Positions 35,414 through 45,146 of a DNA stretch of 64,000 nucleotides are shown here, in pieces. This DNA is from Azoarcus sp. Aa7 (GTDB lineage: Bacteria > Pseudomonadota > Gammaproteobacteria > Burkholderiales > Rhodocyclaceae). The stretch covers positions 48,501 to 112,500 of the forward strand of contig NZ_QVLR01000080.1 of NCBI RefSeq assembly GCF_014822185.1. Reading direction: 5' to 3'. Below the pieces are notes generated by a model, which was given only the letters and a program-made list of their open reading frames with translations, was not told the DNA's origin and made no database searches. Position 1 is the stretch's first letter. Every line of letters begins with the position of its first letter. A program made the position numbers and the translations under genes.

Positions 35414-36271
35414 TCAGGCCCGGCCGATCAGTTCGGCCAGCGCACGCACCGTCGGGCCGGGCGCGCCGCGGCGGTGGATCAGCACGGTGCGCGCGAGCGC
35501 GAACTCGGGCGGCAACACATGGATCGACACGCTGTCCTCGACCGGCAGCATTGCGAGCAGGCTGCGCGGCACCAGCGCGACGCCCATGCCGGACGCGACG
35601 CAGCCGATCATCGCATGGTAGGAGGCGAGCTCGACGACGCGTTCGGGCACGACCTCGCCCGACGCGAGCCAGGCCTGCAGGCGCTGGCGGTAGGCGCAGC
35701 CGGGCTCGAACGTGAGCAGCGTGCGGGCGCGCAGGTCGCGCGGCGACGCGATCGCCGGATGGCCCGCGGGCGCGACGAGCACGAGTTCCTCGTCGAAGGC
35801 CGGCACGCTCGCGACGCGCACGTCATCGACCGGCCCGCTGACGAGCGCGCATTCGAGCTGGCCGTCGATGACCTCGGCGATCAGCGGCCCGGTCGGGCCG
35901 GTCCGCAGTTCCAGCTGCACCTCCGGGTACTGCGCGTGGAAGCGCGCGAGCAGTGCCGGCAGGCGTGCCGCGGCGGTGCTCTCCATCGAGCCGAAGCGCA
36001 GCCGGCCGCGCGGCGTGCCGTCGCTCACGGCGGCGCGCGCCTCGTCGGCGAGCGCGAGCAGGCGGTCGGCGTAGTCGAGCAGCACGCGCCCGGAGGGCGA
36101 CACGATCAGGCGCCGCCCCTCGCGGATGAAGAGTTCGACGCCCAGTTTGTCCTCGAGCTGACGGATGCGCGTCGTGACGTTGGACTGCACGCGGTGCAGC
36201 TTCTCGGCCGCGCGCGTGATGCCGCCCTCGCGTACGACGGTGCGGAAGATGGTCAGGTCGTCGAGGTCCAT
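35414..36271 (-). CDS. LysR-family transcriptional regulator
   Basis: This is a 285-residue LysR protein with HTH DLDDLTIFRTVVREGGITRAAEKLHRVQSNVTTRIRQLEDKLG and an effector domain from about residue 90. It is divergent from an EamA exporter gene with a dyad between them, so it most likely regulates that exporter and itself. The group is similar to regulators of small-molecule efflux. The effector is unknown. The 3' end is 1 bp from the start of the MASE1 kinase gene. Confidence 0.9.
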   Translation of the reverse strand: MDLDDLTIFRTVVREGGITRAAEKLHRVQSNVTTRIRQLEDKLGVELFIREGRRLIVSPSGRVLLDYADRLLALADEARAAVSDGTPRGRLRFGSMESTAAARLPALLARFHAQYPEVQLELRTGPTGPLIAEVIDGQLECALVSGPVDDVRVASVPAFDEELVLVAPAGHPAIASPRDLRARTLLTFEPGCAYRQRLQAWLASGEVVPERVVELASYHAMIGCVASGMGVALVPRSLLAMLPVEDSVSIHVLPPEFALARTVLIHRRGAPGPTVRALAELIGRA

Positions 36272-36292
36272 GATTCTCTCTCAGGAATGCTT

Positions 36293-36309
36293 TGAATCAG
36301 AATTATTCA
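36293..36309. promoter_or_regulatory. Dyad between divergent LysR and EamA genes
   Basis: TGAAT (36293-36297) and ATTCA (36305-36309) are exact reverse complements separated by 7 bp of AT-rich sequence. The position, 22 bp from the LysR start and 64 bp from the exporter start, fits a LysR operator overlapping both promoters. Confidence 0.5.
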
Positions 36310-36372
36310 TTTTACGCGAACATTGTCCAGCCTTATCGTGGCAGCCGTACCAACAGCATTCGGGAGCAAACG

Positions 36373-37287
36373 ATGAGCACCGGACGGGACCAGACCATCG
36401 GCTACCTCGCCGCCGCCGGCACCGTGGCGATCTGGACGGGCTTCATCCTCGTCTCGCGCCTCGGTGGCAAGAGCGCGCTGACGGGCCACGACATCCTCGC
36501 GCTGCGCCTGGGCGTCGCCGCCCTGCTGCTGCTGCCTTTCGCGGGCAGCCTGCCGCGCGGGTCGTGGCGCGATGCGCGCCTGTGGACGCTGGGCATGGTG
36601 GGCGGCCTGCTGTACGGCGTGCTCGTGTATGCGGGCTTCAAGCTCGTGCCGGCCGCGCATGGCGGCATCCTGCTGCCGGGGATGCAGCCCTTCCTCGTCG
36701 CCGCCGTCGCGTGGCTGCTGACGCGCCAGCGCATGCCGCGCGAACGCGCCTTCGGCCTCGCCTTCATCGCGCTGGGTGTCGGTTTCGCCGCCCAGTCCTA
36801 CCTGGCCGGCAGCGCGTGGTCGACGGCAATGCTCGCGGGCGATGCGCTGATGCTCGCGTCGGCCTTGATGTGGGCCTTCTACAGCGTGCTCGCGAAGCGC
36901 TGGGGCTTCCATCCGTGGTTGCTGACGCGCTTCGTCGCCTTCAGTTCGGCGCTGATCTACCTGCCGGTGTACCTGCTGTGGCTGCCCAAGCAGCTCGACG
37001 CGGTGCCGACGTCCACGCTGGTGCTGCAGGGCCTGTACCAGGGCGTCGGCGCAACCATCGTCGCGATGCTGCTGTTCCTGAAGGCGGTCGAGAAGCTCGG
37101 CGCCGAACGCGTCGGTGCGCTGATCGCGCTGGTGCCGGTGCTCGCCGGCGTCGCCGCGGCACCACTGCTCGGCGAGGCGCTGACCGGTTGGCTGCTCGCG
37201 GGGCTGGTATGCGTATCGTTCGGGGCCTTTGTCGCGGCACGACCGATCGCGCGCTTGGTCCCCGCCGCCTGCCCGGTGACACGCTGA
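36373..37287 (+). CDS. EamA-family (drug/metabolite) transporter
   Basis: This is a 304-residue protein with ten predicted helices in two EamA repeats (residues about 10-145 and 155-290). The first repeat begins YLAAAGTVAIWTGFILVSRLGG and the second AGDALMLASALMWAFYSVLAKRWG. Such transporters export amino acids or other metabolites. The ATG at 36373 follows GGGAGC by about 7 nt. Control by the divergent LysR is likely, and the substrate is unknown. Confidence 0.9.
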   Translation: MSTGRDQTIGYLAAAGTVAIWTGFILVSRLGGKSALTGHDILALRLGVAALLLLPFAGSLPRGSWRDARLWTLGMVGGLLYGVLVYAGFKLVPAAHGGILLPGMQPFLVAAVAWLLTRQRMPRERAFGLAFIALGVGFAAQSYLAGSAWSTAMLAGDALMLASALMWAFYSVLAKRWGFHPWLLTRFVAFSSALIYLPVYLLWLPKQLDAVPTSTLVLQGLYQGVGATIVAMLLFLKAVEKLGAERVGALIALVPVLAGVAAAPLLGEALTGWLLAGLVCVSFGAFVAARPIARLVPAACPVTR

Positions 37288-37402
37288 CCCCGTCGGCGCA
37301 CTGCGCACGAGGGGCTGCGCGGGTGTGCATGCAGCTAGAATAGCCGCTTGCACACCCGCCGGGGCCGACACGCTCGCGGGAAACCCTCTCCCGTACGAGC
37401 CG

Positions 37403-40006
37403 ATGAAGAAGAAAGCCATTTCCGCGAGCCAGCTGGCACGACTCCACGAAGCGATCGCGTTGCAGAACCAGGGGCGCCTCGACGAAGCCGACGCGATCTA
37501 CGCCGACTTCCTGCGCAAGGTGCCCAAGCATCCGGACGCGCTGCACCTGCGGGCCCTGATCTGCCACACGCGCGGCCGCCACGCGGACGCGGCGCGCTTC
37601 GCGGAAGCGGCAATCGCCGCAGCGCCCGACGTCGCCAATTTCCACAACACCGCGGGCGAAGCATGGCGACTGCTCGGCGACCTCGCGCGGGCACGCAAGC
37701 ATTTCGCCGCCGCCGTGCGCCTCTCGCCCGGCCTCGCGATGGCCCACCACAACCTGTCGCTGGTACTCGACGCGGAGGGCCTCGCGGCGGAGGCGCTCGC
37801 GGCCTCGCAGCGCGCCGTCGCGCTGAACCCGCGCTACGTCGAGGCGCTGGCGCAGAGCCTGGACATCGCGCGCCGGCTGGACGACCACGCTGCCGCACAA
37901 GCCGCGCTGGCGCAGCTGCGGACCTGCGACGGCGAACTCGCGCGCGACGCGGCCGCCCGCTTCCACACCATGACGGCGCGCGACCACGTGGAGGCGCTGC
38001 GCTTCGACGACGGCATCGCCGAGGCGGAACAGGCGATCGCCGCGAGCCCGTGCTTCTGGGGCGGCTGGGCGCTGCTCGGCGAGACCTGCAACGAAGTCGG
38101 CAACCACGCACGCGCCGAGCTGTGCGGCACGATCGCCGCGAACCTCGCACCGGACAACGAGAACGCCCGCCTCAACCTCGCACACCTGCTGAAGGAACAG
38201 CAACGCCTCGACGAGGCCGAGAGTCATTACCGCGGCTGGCTCGCCCGCCAGCCCGCCAATGCCGAAGCGCGCTTCGGCCTCGCCGGTGCACTGCTGATGC
38301 GCGGCCACTACCGCGAGGGCTGGCCGCTGTTCGAGGCACGCTGGGAACTCCCGCGCCACGGCGGCACGAAATTCGGTGGCGCCCCGCAATGGACGGGGGA
38401 GGCGGTGGACAGCCTGCTGCTCTACGCCGAACAGGGCCTGGGCGACACGCTGCAGATGCTGCGCTTCCTCCCCGACGCGATCCGCCGTGCCGGGGGCGTG
38501 GTGACGCTGCTCGTACCGCCCCCGCTCGCTCGCATCGCCCTGCGCGCGAGCGGCGCGGAGCGGATCGGGATCGTCACCGCGCTAGCCGATGGCGCGGCCT
38601 TCGACGCGGCCTGCGGTCTGATGAGCCTGCCGGGCATCGCCGGCGTGGCCACGCCCGCCGAGGCCGCCCACCCCGCCCCCTACCTCGGGCACGACCCGGC
38701 GCGCGCCGCGCATTTCGCCGCGCGCCTCGCCGGCCTCCCCGGGCGCAAGCTGGGCATCGTCTGGCTGGGCGGCCAGGCCGGTTCGGCGAACCGGCGTCGG
38801 CGGCTGCCCGAAACGGCCCTGCTGCCCCTGCTGACGCTACCCGGCTGGACACCCGTGTCGCTGCAGTTCGGCATCGCGAAGCCGGAGATCGCCGGCCAGC
38901 CCCTCGTCGACCTCGCGGACGACATCGCCGACTTCGAAGACCTCGCGGCCGCGATGAAGGCCGTCGACGCCGTCGTCTCGCTCGACTCCGGCCCGGCCCA
39001 CCTCGCCGGCGCACTGGGCATACCGACCTGGATCCTCGTTCCCTGGCTGCACGACTGGCGCTGGGGCCTGGTCGGCGAACGCTGCGACTGGTACCCCTCG
39101 GCCACCCTCGTCCGCCAGTCGGTCGGCGGGAGCTGGGACGCACCGATCGCCGGGCTCGCGGCCCGCCTTTCGGGCCAGGCGGATGCGCTGCCGGACACCG
39201 CCGCGAGCGCGGACGGCGATCGGGCCATCCTGCGCAACACGTTTCCCCTCGTGCGCGCCCGCTGCCGCGACGGCAACGTCACGATGCCGCTCTTCGACCG
39301 CTACATCACGCTGTCGCTGCTGATGTACGGCGAATACTCGCCGCGGGAAGCCGCGCTGCTCTCGTCCTGGCTGCGACCGGGCGACACGGCCGTCGACGTC
39401 GGCGCCAACCTCGGCACGCTCACGTTGGCGATGGCGCGTAGCGTTGGCGACACCGGCCGCGTGATCGCCTTCGAGCCGCAAACGGCGATCCACGCCTGTC
39501 TGCAGCAGACCCTCGCCGACAGCGGCATCGGCCATGTGGAGTTGCATCGCCGCGCGGTCGGCGCGAGCGCGGGGCACGCATTCGTGCCACGGCTGGATCT
39601 CGCCCGGCCCGCGAATTTCGGCGGCGTGAGCATCGCCGACACGGATGGAGAGGGCGAAACAGATGAGGTCGAGCTCGTGCGCCTCGACGACCTGGATCTG
39701 CCTTCCTGCCGCCTGCTGAAGATCGACGTGGAAGGCCACGAACTCGACGTGCTGCGCGGCGCAACAGACCTGATCGCGCGCTGCCGTCCGGTGATCCTGG
39801 TCGAATGCGACCGCCCCGACCGCCTCACGCCCTTGCTGGCCTTCCTGCGCGAGCGCGGCTACCGCGTGTTCCGCCACGAACCGCCGCTCTTCGACACGGC
39901 CAACTTCCGCGACTGCCCGCACGACGCCTTCCCGCACCTCGTCTCGGGCAACCTGCTCGCGCTGCCGGAAGGCGAGGAGCCGCCCGCCGACGCGCGTCCG
40001 GCCTGA
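37403..40006 (+). CDS. TPR - glycosyltransferase-like - FkbM methyltransferase fusion protein
   Basis: This 867-residue cytoplasmic protein has three parts. Residues 10-330 hold tandem TPR motifs (ALQNQGRLDEADAIYADFLRKVPKHPDALHLRAL and repeats, including AHHNLSLVLDAEGLAAEALAASQRAVALNPRY). Residues about 340-590 look like the glycosyltransferase-9/SPINDLY-like region of TPR proteins (LLLYAEQGLGDTLQMLRFLP and SLDSGPAHLAGALGIPTWILVPWLHDWRWG). From about 640 an FkbM-type SAM methyltransferase follows (TAVDVGANLGTLTLAMARS, VIAFEPQ, LLKIDVEGHELDVLRGA). It probably modifies a surface glycan or glycoprotein such as flagellin. The acceptor is unknown. Confidence 0.82.
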   Translation: MKKKAISASQLARLHEAIALQNQGRLDEADAIYADFLRKVPKHPDALHLRALICHTRGRHADAARFAEAAIAAAPDVANFHNTAGEAWRLLGDLARARKHFAAAVRLSPGLAMAHHNLSLVLDAEGLAAEALAASQRAVALNPRYVEALAQSLDIARRLDDHAAAQAALAQLRTCDGELARDAAARFHTMTARDHVEALRFDDGIAEAEQAIAASPCFWGGWALLGETCNEVGNHARAELCGTIAANLAPDNENARLNLAHLLKEQQRLDEAESHYRGWLARQPANAEARFGLAGALLMRGHYREGWPLFEARWELPRHGGTKFGGAPQWTGEAVDSLLLYAEQGLGDTLQMLRFLPDAIRRAGGVVTLLVPPPLARIALRASGAERIGIVTALADGAAFDAACGLMSLPGIAGVATPAEAAHPAPYLGHDPARAAHFAARLAGLPGRKLGIVWLGGQAGSANRRRRLPETALLPLLTLPGWTPVSLQFGIAKPEIAGQPLVDLADDIADFEDLAAAMKAVDAVVSLDSGPAHLAGALGIPTWILVPWLHDWRWGLVGERCDWYPSATLVRQSVGGSWDAPIAGLAARLSGQADALPDTAASADGDRAILRNTFPLVRARCRDGNVTMPLFDRYITLSLLMYGEYSPREAALLSSWLRPGDTAVDVGANLGTLTLAMARSVGDTGRVIAFEPQTAIHACLQQTLADSGIGHVELHRRAVGASAGHAFVPRLDLARPANFGGVSIADTDGEGETDEVELVRLDDLDLPSCRLLKIDVEGHELDVLRGATDLIARCRPVILVECDRPDRLTPLLAFLRERGYRVFRHEPPLFDTANFRDCPHDAFPHLVSGNLLALPEGEEPPADARPA

Positions 40007-40008
40007 TC

Positions 40009-40830
40009 TCAGGTCGACAACATGGCCTGGTGCTTCCCACCCAGTCCGAGATAGGCCTCGATCACGCGCGGGTCATCGGCGAGCTGCTTGGCCGGGCCTT
40101 CCATCGAGATCTCGCCGGTCTCGAGCACGTAGGCGTAGTCCGCGACCTGCAGCGCGGCGCGCGCGTTCTGCTCGACCAGCAGGATCGACACGCCGCGCCG
40201 GCGCAGCTCGCCGATGATGCGGAAGATCTCGCGCACGATCAGCGGGGCGAGGCCCAGGCTCGGTTCGTCGAGCATCAAGAGCTTCGGCTTGGCCATCAGC
40301 GCGCGCCCCACCGCCAGCATCTGGCGCTCGCCACCGGAGAGCGTGCCGGCCAACTGCGCCTTGCGCTCCTCGAGGCGCGGGAAGAGGTGATACACCTCTT
40401 TCATCGTCTCGCCGTGGTCGCGCTTGCCCGAGCGGTAGCGCTGGAAGGCGCCCAGCAGCAGGTTGTCCTCGACGCTCATCTCGGCGAACAATTCCCTTTT
40501 CTCGGGCACCAGGTTCATGCCGCGCGCGACCATGCGTTCGACGCGCGGCACGTACTCGGCCTCGCCGTCGAAGATGACCTGCCCGCGCGACTCCAGCAGC
40601 CCCATGATCGCCGACAGCATCGTCGTCTTGCCCGCGCCGTTGGGGCCGATCACGGTGACGATCTGGCCTTCGCCGACGCGGAGGTTGGCGTTCGACAAGG
40701 CTTCCACCTTGCCGTAGGCGACACACAGGTCGCGCACCTCGAGCACCGTGCGCGGGGGGTTGGGCGCGCTTTTGCCAGCCTCGTCGATGGTCTGCCCGAT
40801 CACGTTCATCTCCACGCTCATGCCGTTCAT
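40009..40830 (-). CDS. livF: ABC transporter ATP-binding protein, LivF type
   Basis: This is a 273-residue ATPase with Walker A GPNGAGKTT, signature LSGGERQML and Walker B LLMLDEPSLGLAPLIV. The LivF-type phrasing (VAYGKVEAL, GMNLVPEKRELFAEMSVEDNL) distinguishes it from LivG. Its start overlaps the stop of the fused LivM-LivG gene by 4 bp. It is the last gene of a five-function liv-type uptake operon next to the phenylacetate genes, so the cargo may be phenylacetate or a related aromatic acid rather than leucine. Confidence 0.92.
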   Translation of the reverse strand: MNGMSVEMNVIGQTIDEAGKSAPNPPRTVLEVRDLCVAYGKVEALSNANLRVGEGQIVTVIGPNGAGKTTMLSAIMGLLESRGQVIFDGEAEYVPRVERMVARGMNLVPEKRELFAEMSVEDNLLLGAFQRYRSGKRDHGETMKEVYHLFPRLEERKAQLAGTLSGGERQMLAVGRALMAKPKLLMLDEPSLGLAPLIVREIFRIIGELRRRGVSILLVEQNARAALQVADYAYVLETGEISMEGPAKQLADDPRVIEAYLGLGGKHQAMLST

Positions 40831-42629
40831 TCCACACCTCCGAGATAGGCTTCGAGCACCGCCGGGTTCTGCTGCACTTCCTCGGGCAGGCCCTCGGCGA
40901 TCTTCTGGCCGAACTCCATCACGACGACGCGATCGACCAGGCCCATGACGAAGTCCATGTCGTGCTCGACCAGCAGGATGCCCATGCCTTCGCCCCGGAG
41001 TTTCCTGAGGAGCTCGGCGAGCGCCTGCTTCTCCTTGAAGCGCAGGCCCGCGGCCGGCTCGTCAAGCAGCAAGAGGCAGGGGTCGGCGGCGAGCGCGCGG
41101 GCGATCTCGAGGATGCGCTGCTGCCCCAGCGCGAGGCTGCCGGCGGCGTCGAACATGTGTTCAGCGAGGCCCACGCGCTCGATCTGGCGTGCGGCTTCGT
41201 TCAAGAGCCGCGCTTCCTCGGCGCGGTCCATGCGCCACGCCGCCGGGAACACGCCCTTGTCGCCGCGCATGTGCGCGCCGATGGCGACGTTCTCGAGCAC
41301 GCTCATGGTCGGCAGCAGTTTCACGTGCTGGAAGGTGCGGCTCATGCCCATCCTGGCGATCGCGCGCGAGCCGCGCCCGGCGACCGGTCGCCCGAGGAAC
41401 AGCACCTCGCCCGAGGTCGGGGTGTCGACGCCCGAGATCTGGTTGAACATGGTGCTCTTGCCCGCGCCGTTGGGGCCGATCAGCGCGAGGATCTCGCCCG
41501 CCTTGACCGTGAGGCTCATGGCGTTGTTGGCCACCAGCCCGCCGAACTTGCGCGTGACCTCCTTCGCTTCGAGGATCACGTCCCCGCGCGCGGGCAGCGG
41601 CTTCCTCGGCAGCGGTGCGGCGGCGGCGTCGAGGGTGCGCTTCGTCGCCTTCACCGGCACGAGGCGGGCGAACAGGGGCCACAGGCCTTCGCGCGCGCGC
41701 TGCAGGATCACGATCATCATCAGGCCGAAGAAGATCACCTCGAAGTTGCCGCTCTGGCCGAAGATGCGGGGCAGGAGGTCCTGCAGCCACTGCTTGGCGA
41801 TGGTGATGACACCCGCCCCCAGCAGCGCGCCCCACACCTGGCCGGCGCCACCGACCACCGCCATGAAGAGGTACTCGATGCCGATGTGCAGCCCGAACGG
41901 CGTGGGGTTCACGAAGCGCTGCAGGTGGGCGTAGAGCCAGCCCGAGGCGCAGGCGTGCAGCGCAGCGATGACGAAGATCACCATGCGCGAGCGCGCGGTA
42001 TCCACCCCCATCGCCTCGGCCATCACCATGCCGCCCTTGAGCGCGCGGATCGCACGGCCTTCGCGCGAGTCGAGGAGGTTCTGGGTGGTGAACACCGCCA
42101 AGAGCAGGAAGGCCCAGATGAGGTAGAAGATCTGGCTGCCGTCGGTGAGCTCGAAGCCGAAGATCGCGATCGGCGGGATGCCGGTGAGTCCCGTATGGCC
42201 GCCCAGGGTTTCGAGGGTGCCGAAGAGAAAGTACAGGCTGATGCCCCACGCGATGGTGCCCAGCGGCAGGTAGTGGCCCGACAGGCGCAGCGTGAGCGAG
42301 CCGAGGACGAACGCGACGGTGGCGGTGAACACCAGGCCGACGCCGAGCGCGAGCCACGGCGAGCCGCCCGCCCACGCGAGCCACGCGGGCAAGTCGGTCG
42401 CGGTGGTGAGCACCGCGGTGGTGTAGGCGCCCAGGCCCACGAAGGCGGCCTGGCCGAAGCTGGTGAGGCCGCCGACGCCGGTGAGCAGCACGAGGCCCAA
42501 GGCCACCAGCGCGTACAGGCCGATGTAGTTCAGGAGCGTGACGTAGAACGGGGGCATCACCAGCGGCGCCACCAGCAGCAGCGCCAGGAACAGGCCCAGG
42601 ACGGACCGGACGGACAGGACGGGTTTCAT
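40827..42629 (-). CDS. livMG: Fused LivM permease - LivG ATPase of a branched-chain-type ABC transporter
   Basis: This is a 600-residue fusion. Residues 1-330 form the LivM permease (start [24 protein letters not shown], with [18 protein letters not shown] and [18 protein letters not shown]). Residues 345-600 form the LivG ATPase ([34 protein letters not shown], Walker [13 protein letters not shown] and the LivG mark [11 protein letters not shown]). Both parts appear intact. The start at 42629 overlaps the LivH stop by 4 bp, and a longer open frame reaching into livH is not coding. The fusion guarantees one-to-one pairing of these subunits. Confidence 0.92.
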   Translation of the reverse strand: MKPVLSVRSVLGLFLALLLVAPLVMPPFYVTLLNYIGLYALVALGLVLLTGVGGLTSFGQAAFVGLGAYTTAVLTTATDLPAWLAWAGGSPWLALGVGLVFTATVAFVLGSLTLRLSGHYLPLGTIAWGISLYFLFGTLETLGGHTGLTGIPPIAIFGFELTDGSQIFYLIWAFLLLAVFTTQNLLDSREGRAIRALKGGMVMAEAMGVDTARSRMVIFVIAALHACASGWLYAHLQRFVNPTPFGLHIGIEYLFMAVVGGAGQVWGALLGAGVITIAKQWLQDLLPRIFGQSGNFEVIFFGLMMIVILQRAREGLWPLFARLVPVKATKRTLDAAAAPLPRKPLPARGDVILEAKEVTRKFGGLVANNAMSLTVKAGEILALIGPNGAGKSTMFNQISGVDTPTSGEVLFLGRPVAGRGSRAIARMGMSRTFQHVKLLPTMSVLENVAIGAHMRGDKGVFPAAWRMDRAEEARLLNEAARQIERVGLAEHMFDAAGSLALGQQRILEIARALAADPCLLLLDEPAAGLRFKEKQALAELLRKLRGEGMGILLVEHDMDFVMGLVDRVVVMEFGQKIAEGLPEEVQQNPAVLEAYLGGVE

Positions 42630-43663
42630 TCCTCTTCCTCCACGTGGTGGCTGGTGAAGGAGCGCCACAGCAGCACCGGGATGATCAGCGTGAATACGAT
42701 GACTTCCTTGTAGGCGCTGGCCCAGAAGGAGCTGAAGGCTTCGAGCAGGCCGACCAGCACGGCGCCGGCGGCGGCGATCGGGTAGCTGGCGAGCCCGCCG
42801 ACGATCGCGGCCACAAACCCCTTCAAGCCGATGAGGAAGCCGGTGTCGTAGTAGATGGTGGTGATCGGGGCGATCAGCACGCCGGACAAGGCGCCGATCA
42901 GCGCCGCGAGCAGGAAGGTGAGGCGCCCGGCGAGCGCGGGCGAGATCCCCATCAGGCGCGCGCCGTTGCGGTTCATCGCGGTCGCGCGCAGCGCCTTGCC
43001 GTAGATGCTGCGGCCGAAGAACTGGTACAGCGCGACGATGAGCACGATGGAGGCGGCGATGACCCAGATCGTCTGGCCGTTCACCATCATCGGGCCGAGC
43101 TCGAAGCGCGCTTCGGAGAAGGGCGGGGTGCGCGAGCCTTCGGCGCCGAAGAACAAGAGCCCCAGGCCCACCATGCCCACGTGCACGGCGACCGAGATGA
43201 TCAAGAGGATCAGCACCGGGGCGGCGGCGACCGGCTGGTAGATCAGGCGGTACATCAGCGGGCCCATCGGCACGACCACCAGGAGCGCCAGCAGCACCTG
43301 CAGCGGCAGGGCGAGGGTGGCGAGCGGCAGCAGGTACAGCAGCGCCGCGAGCACCACGGGGTAGCCGACGTTCCACGCCAGCACGCCCGCGAGGCGCCCC
43401 TTCTGGCCGCTGGCGAGTGCGCCGCGCGCATCGACCGCCGCGGCGAGCACGCCCGCCCCCAGCAGCAGCCACAGTGTCGCCGGCACCGTGCCGGCCTGGA
43501 TCATGACGAGAGTCAGCGCGCCATAGGCGACGAACTCCCCCTGCGGAATGAAGATCACCCGCGTCACGGCAAACACCAGCACCAGCGCGAGCGCGAGCAG
43601 CGCGTAGATCGCACCGTTGGTGATGCCGTCCTGTGCGAGCAACAGCGCTATCTGGAAATCCAT
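42626..43663 (-). CDS. livH: ABC transporter permease, LivH type
   Basis: This is a 345-residue inner-membrane permease with about eight to nine helices. Start [31 protein letters not shown] and [10 protein letters not shown] are LivH hallmarks, and [30 protein letters not shown] carries the cytoplasmic coupling loop region. It pairs with the LivM half of the fused protein. It is slightly longer than E. coli LivH, with an extra hydrophobic stretch around residues 55-105. The gene follows livK after a 125-bp gap containing two hairpins. Confidence 0.92.
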   Translation of the reverse strand: MDFQIALLLAQDGITNGAIYALLALALVLVFAVTRVIFIPQGEFVAYGALTLVMIQAGTVPATLWLLLGAGVLAAAVDARGALASGQKGRLAGVLAWNVGYPVVLAALLYLLPLATLALPLQVLLALLVVVPMGPLMYRLIYQPVAAAPVLILLIISVAVHVGMVGLGLLFFGAEGSRTPPFSEARFELGPMMVNGQTIWVIAASIVLIVALYQFFGRSIYGKALRATAMNRNGARLMGISPALAGRLTFLLAALIGALSGVLIAPITTIYYDTGFLIGLKGFVAAIVGGLASYPIAAAGAVLVGLLEAFSSFWASAYKEVIVFTLIIPVLLWRSFTSHHVEEEE

Positions 43664-43678
43664 GGACGAACCCCGCTA

Positions 43679-43704
43679 TCGGGAGCGGCGCAGGCCGCTC
43701 CCGA
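43679..43704 (-). other. Intercistronic hairpin between livK and livH
   Basis: TCGGGAGCGGC (43679-43689) pairs with GCCGCTCCCGA (43694-43704), an 11-bp perfect stem with a 4-nt loop. A second GC palindrome (CCCCGCGC/GCGCGGGG, about 43727-43743) follows toward livK. Such elements after a binding-protein gene usually raise its mRNA level relative to the permease genes by stabilising the 3' end or by partial termination. Confidence 0.6.
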
Positions 43705-43788
43705 CTCTTTCAGCAACGAATGAATGCCCCGCGCGGCGCGGGGCGAAGCCCGGCCGTCACGGTTTCAGCTCAGGAACTCACTTGACAC

Positions 43789-44937
43789 TTACTTGACGAG
43801 TTTCCATGCGCCGCCCTGGATCTGCACCATCACGCGCGCGCGCTGGTCCAGGCCGAGGTGGTCGTTGGGGCTCATGGTGAAGATGCCGTGCGCGGCGGGC
43901 ACTTCCTTCAGGCCTTCGAGCGCGTCGCGCAACGCGGCACGGAACTCCTTGGTGCCGGGCTTGGCCTTCTTCAGCGCCGTCGGCACCGCGGCGGCGAGCA
44001 GCACGCCGCTGTCCCAGCCGTGCGCACCGAAGGTCGACACGCTGCCCTTGCCGTGGGCGGTTTCGTACTTGGTGATGTACTCGACCGCGCTCTTCTTCAC
44101 CGGATTGGTGTCGGGCAGCTGCGCCGCCACCAGCACGGGGCCGGCCGGCAGGAAGGTGCCCTCACAGTCCTTGCCGCACACGCGCAGGAAGTCGTTGTTG
44201 GCGACGCCGTGGGTCTGGTAGATCTTGCCGGCGAAGCCGCGCTCCTTGAACGCCTTCTGCGGCAGGGCGGCCGGCGTGCCGGAACCGGCGATCAGCACCG
44301 CGTCGGGCTTCGCAGACATGATCTTGAGCACCTGTCCGGTCACCGAGGTGTCGGTGCGGGCGAAGCGCTCATTGGCGACCATCTTCAGCTTGCGCACATC
44401 CGCAACGGCGGCGAACTGCTCGTACCAGCCTTCGCCGTAGGCGTCGGAGAAGCCGATGAAGGCGACCGTCTTCACGCCGTTGTTGGTCATGTGCTCGATG
44501 ATCGCGGTCGACATCTGCGCGTCGTTCTGCGGCGTCTTGAACACCCAGCGCTTCTTGTCGTCGACCGGTTCGACGATGCGCGCGGAGGCGGCCATCGAGA
44601 TCATCGGCGTTGCGGACTCGGCGACCACGTCGATCATCGCGAGCGAGTTCGGCGTGATGGTCGACCCGAGGATGACGTCGACCTTGTCCTCGGAGATCAG
44701 CTTGCGGACGTTCTTCACCGCCGAGGTCGTGTCGGAGGCGTCGTCGAGGACGATGTAGTTGACCTTCTCGCCGGCGATCGTCGTCGGCAGCAACGCGATC
44801 GTGTTCTTTTCCGGGATGCCCAGAGAGGCGGCCGGCCCGGTCGCCGACACGGTCACGCCGACGTTGATGTCAGCGTGCGCGGCAGTCGCGGCAAAGGCCA
44901 GACCGATCGCAGCCATCATGGAAGTGCGCAGTTTCAT
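43789..44937 (-). CDS. livK: ABC transporter substrate-binding protein, LivK/type 1 fold
   Basis: This 382-residue exported protein has a signal peptide at residues 1-22 (MKLRTSMMAAIGLAFAATAAHA). The two-lobe family-6 binding protein begins DINVGVTVSATGPAASLGIPEKNTIALLP. The ligand region (ITPNSLAMIDVVAESATPMISMAASARIVEP) lacks the classical Leu-binding sequence and resembles proteins encoded with aromatic-acid catabolic genes. It heads the liv operon. An FNR-type box lies about 105 bp upstream. Phenylacetate or benzoate-like cargo is inference from context. Confidence 0.9.
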   Translation of the reverse strand: MKLRTSMMAAIGLAFAATAAHADINVGVTVSATGPAASLGIPEKNTIALLPTTIAGEKVNYIVLDDASDTTSAVKNVRKLISEDKVDVILGSTITPNSLAMIDVVAESATPMISMAASARIVEPVDDKKRWVFKTPQNDAQMSTAIIEHMTNNGVKTVAFIGFSDAYGEGWYEQFAAVADVRKLKMVANERFARTDTSVTGQVLKIMSAKPDAVLIAGSGTPAALPQKAFKERGFAGKIYQTHGVANNDFLRVCGKDCEGTFLPAGPVLVAAQLPDTNPVKKSAVEYITKYETAHGKGSVSTFGAHGWDSGVLLAAAVPTALKKAKPGTKEFRAALRDALEGLKEVPAAHGIFTMSPNDHLGLDQRARVMVQIQGGAWKLVK

Positions 44938-45012
44938 GGTGTGTCTCCTCCTCTTGGTTTATTGGCGACCGAACCTGAGGGAAGTCGCGGTCGCGTCCGG
45001 CGATTATTGCTT

Positions 45013-45054
45013 ACGATACAAACTATTGCTAGTCCAACTATTGATCTGAATCAC
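45013..45054 (-). promoter_or_regulatory. FNR/ANR-type box and -10 element upstream of livK
   Basis: TTGAT-CTGA-ATCAC (45041-45054) matches the FNR consensus TTGAT-N4-ATCAA in 9 of 10 positions. On the minus strand a TATCGT -10 lies at 45018-45013, so a start near 45006 would place the box centre at about -41.5, the class II activator position. This is inference from spacing only. Confidence 0.5.
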
Positions 45055-45146
45055 GTTTTCGCCACACCGGCGCCATGTTGCGCGCGAAATCCCGTCCACG
45101 TGGCCTCCCGAGCATGGTGCCCGCCGCGTGCGTCGGGCTGACGCCG

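Noticed and set aside
42630..43472. Extension of the LivM-LivG frame into livH
   Set aside because: It is a shadow of liv[10 protein letters not shown] at 42629 gives a normal LivM N-terminus and a 4-bp overlap.
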